The translations under genes and the position numbers were made by a program. Under the pieces are notes generated by a model. It ran no database searches, was not told the origin of the DNA, and was given only the letters and a program-made list of their open reading frames with translations. From Rhizobium sp. (GTDB lineage Bacteria > Pseudomonadota > Alphaproteobacteria > Rhizobiales > Rhizobiaceae), in NCBI GenBank assembly GCA_027533385.1, contig JAPZUE010000012.1, positions 124,001 to 188,000 of the forward strand: DNA of 64,000 nt. The letters run 5' to 3'. Below, in pieces: positions 63,801 to 64,000 of this stretch; position 1 is the stretch's first letter, and every line of letters begins with the position of its first letter.

Positions 63801-64000
63801 GGGTCATGCCCTCGATGGCGAGCGTGGGAGCGGCTACACCGAACTTGCGGTCGATGTCATTGGCCACCGTGATCCGCATGAACATGTCCTTGAGGTTCGA
63901 GGCCAGCGTGATCTCGGAGACAGGATAGGTGAGTTCACCGTTCTCGATCCAGTAGCCACTCGCCCCGCGACTATAGTCGCCGGTGATCATGTCCACGCCA
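63787..64000 (-). CDS. pmbA: PmbA/TldE-type metalloprotease subunit, 3' end
   Basis: The last 70 residues of a minus-strand gene entering from the right edge. ITGDYSRGASGYWIENGELT, then YPVSEITLASNLKDMF and a final IEGMTLAGL match the C-terminus of PmbA/TldE, which works with TldD to process peptides. The rest of the gene is outside the window. Confidence 0.92.
   Translation of the reverse strand, partial: GVDMITGDYSRGASGYWIENGELTYPVSEITLASNLKDMFMRITVANDIDRKFGVAAPTLAIEGMTLAGL

Noticed and set aside
1..64000. CRISPR arrays, insertion sequences, prophage, replication origins
   Set aside because: No regularly spaced direct repeats, transposase, integrase or phage structural genes were seen on either strand.

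Overview
This window looks like chromosome from a member of the Rhizobiaceae (Alphaproteobacteria, Hyphomicrobiales). The evidence is GC-rich coding sequence with frequent GTG and TTG starts, an F0 ATP synthase operon with both b and b' subunits, rhizobial small families (DUF2093, DUF4170, an HPE1-like secreted protein), an alphaproteobacterial LexA box (GTTC-N7-GTTC), an FNR/FixK anaerobox and a RIME-like intergenic palindrome. The genus cannot be fixed from the sequence alone. No rRNA, tRNA, CRISPR array, insertion sequence or prophage was found.

Layout. 1-600: the 5' part of a TumE/TumA toxin-antitoxin (TA) locus running off the left edge. 0.7-7.7 kb: acetyltransferase, DJ-1/PfpI protein, two c-type cytochromes, a phosphoesterase, an AI-2E transporter, a VOC protein, then a universal stress protein plus DksA/TraR-like zinc-finger gene behind an FNR/FixK box. 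7.7-16 kb: tex, hicAB, purD, a secreted protein, a chemoreceptor, DUF523 and an HI1419/HI1420-type TA pair. 16-26.4 kb: glyS and glyQ are about 7 kb apart and enclose an operon lemA - class I EPSP synthase - DUF2207 - orphan higA, and a histidine kinase/response regulator pair. 26.5-36.6 kb: vapBC, an S49 peptidase, a methyltransferase, a polyprenyl synthase, a TPR protein, ispE, moaB, a radical SAM gene behind a LexA box, and rnhB. 36.7-45.6 kb: the F0 operon atpI-B-E-F'-F, a SleB-type hydrolase, corA-kup and mrp. 46-49 kb: a LuxR-type regulator, an SMP-30 protein and a PRC-barrel protein. 48.8-53.6 kb: an accessory module of a DgcA/StcD-like flavoprotein, an MttB-family methyltransferase and a divergent LysR regulator, with a RIME-like element between the two enzymes. 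53.6-57 kb: a GGDEF-EAL protein and a PAS-receiver protein. 57-64 kb: mutL, DUF2093, lpxK, a HAD phosphatase, waaA, DUF4170, a CysQ-like phosphatase and the 3' end of pmbA.

How the genes work together. Much of the window is core metabolism and envelope biogenesis (tRNA charging, purine, isoprenoid and quinone precursors, lipid A and Kdo transfer, ATP synthesis, mismatch repair). Laid over this are five separate TA or TA-derived loci in the first 27 kb and one likely catabolic module for N-methylated amines. The points most worth following up are an atypical low-GC stretch of about 100 codons inside glyS, the LexA box before the radical SAM gene, the MttB/DgcA-like/LysR module, and the EPSP synthase embedded in a LemA-DUF2207 operon.
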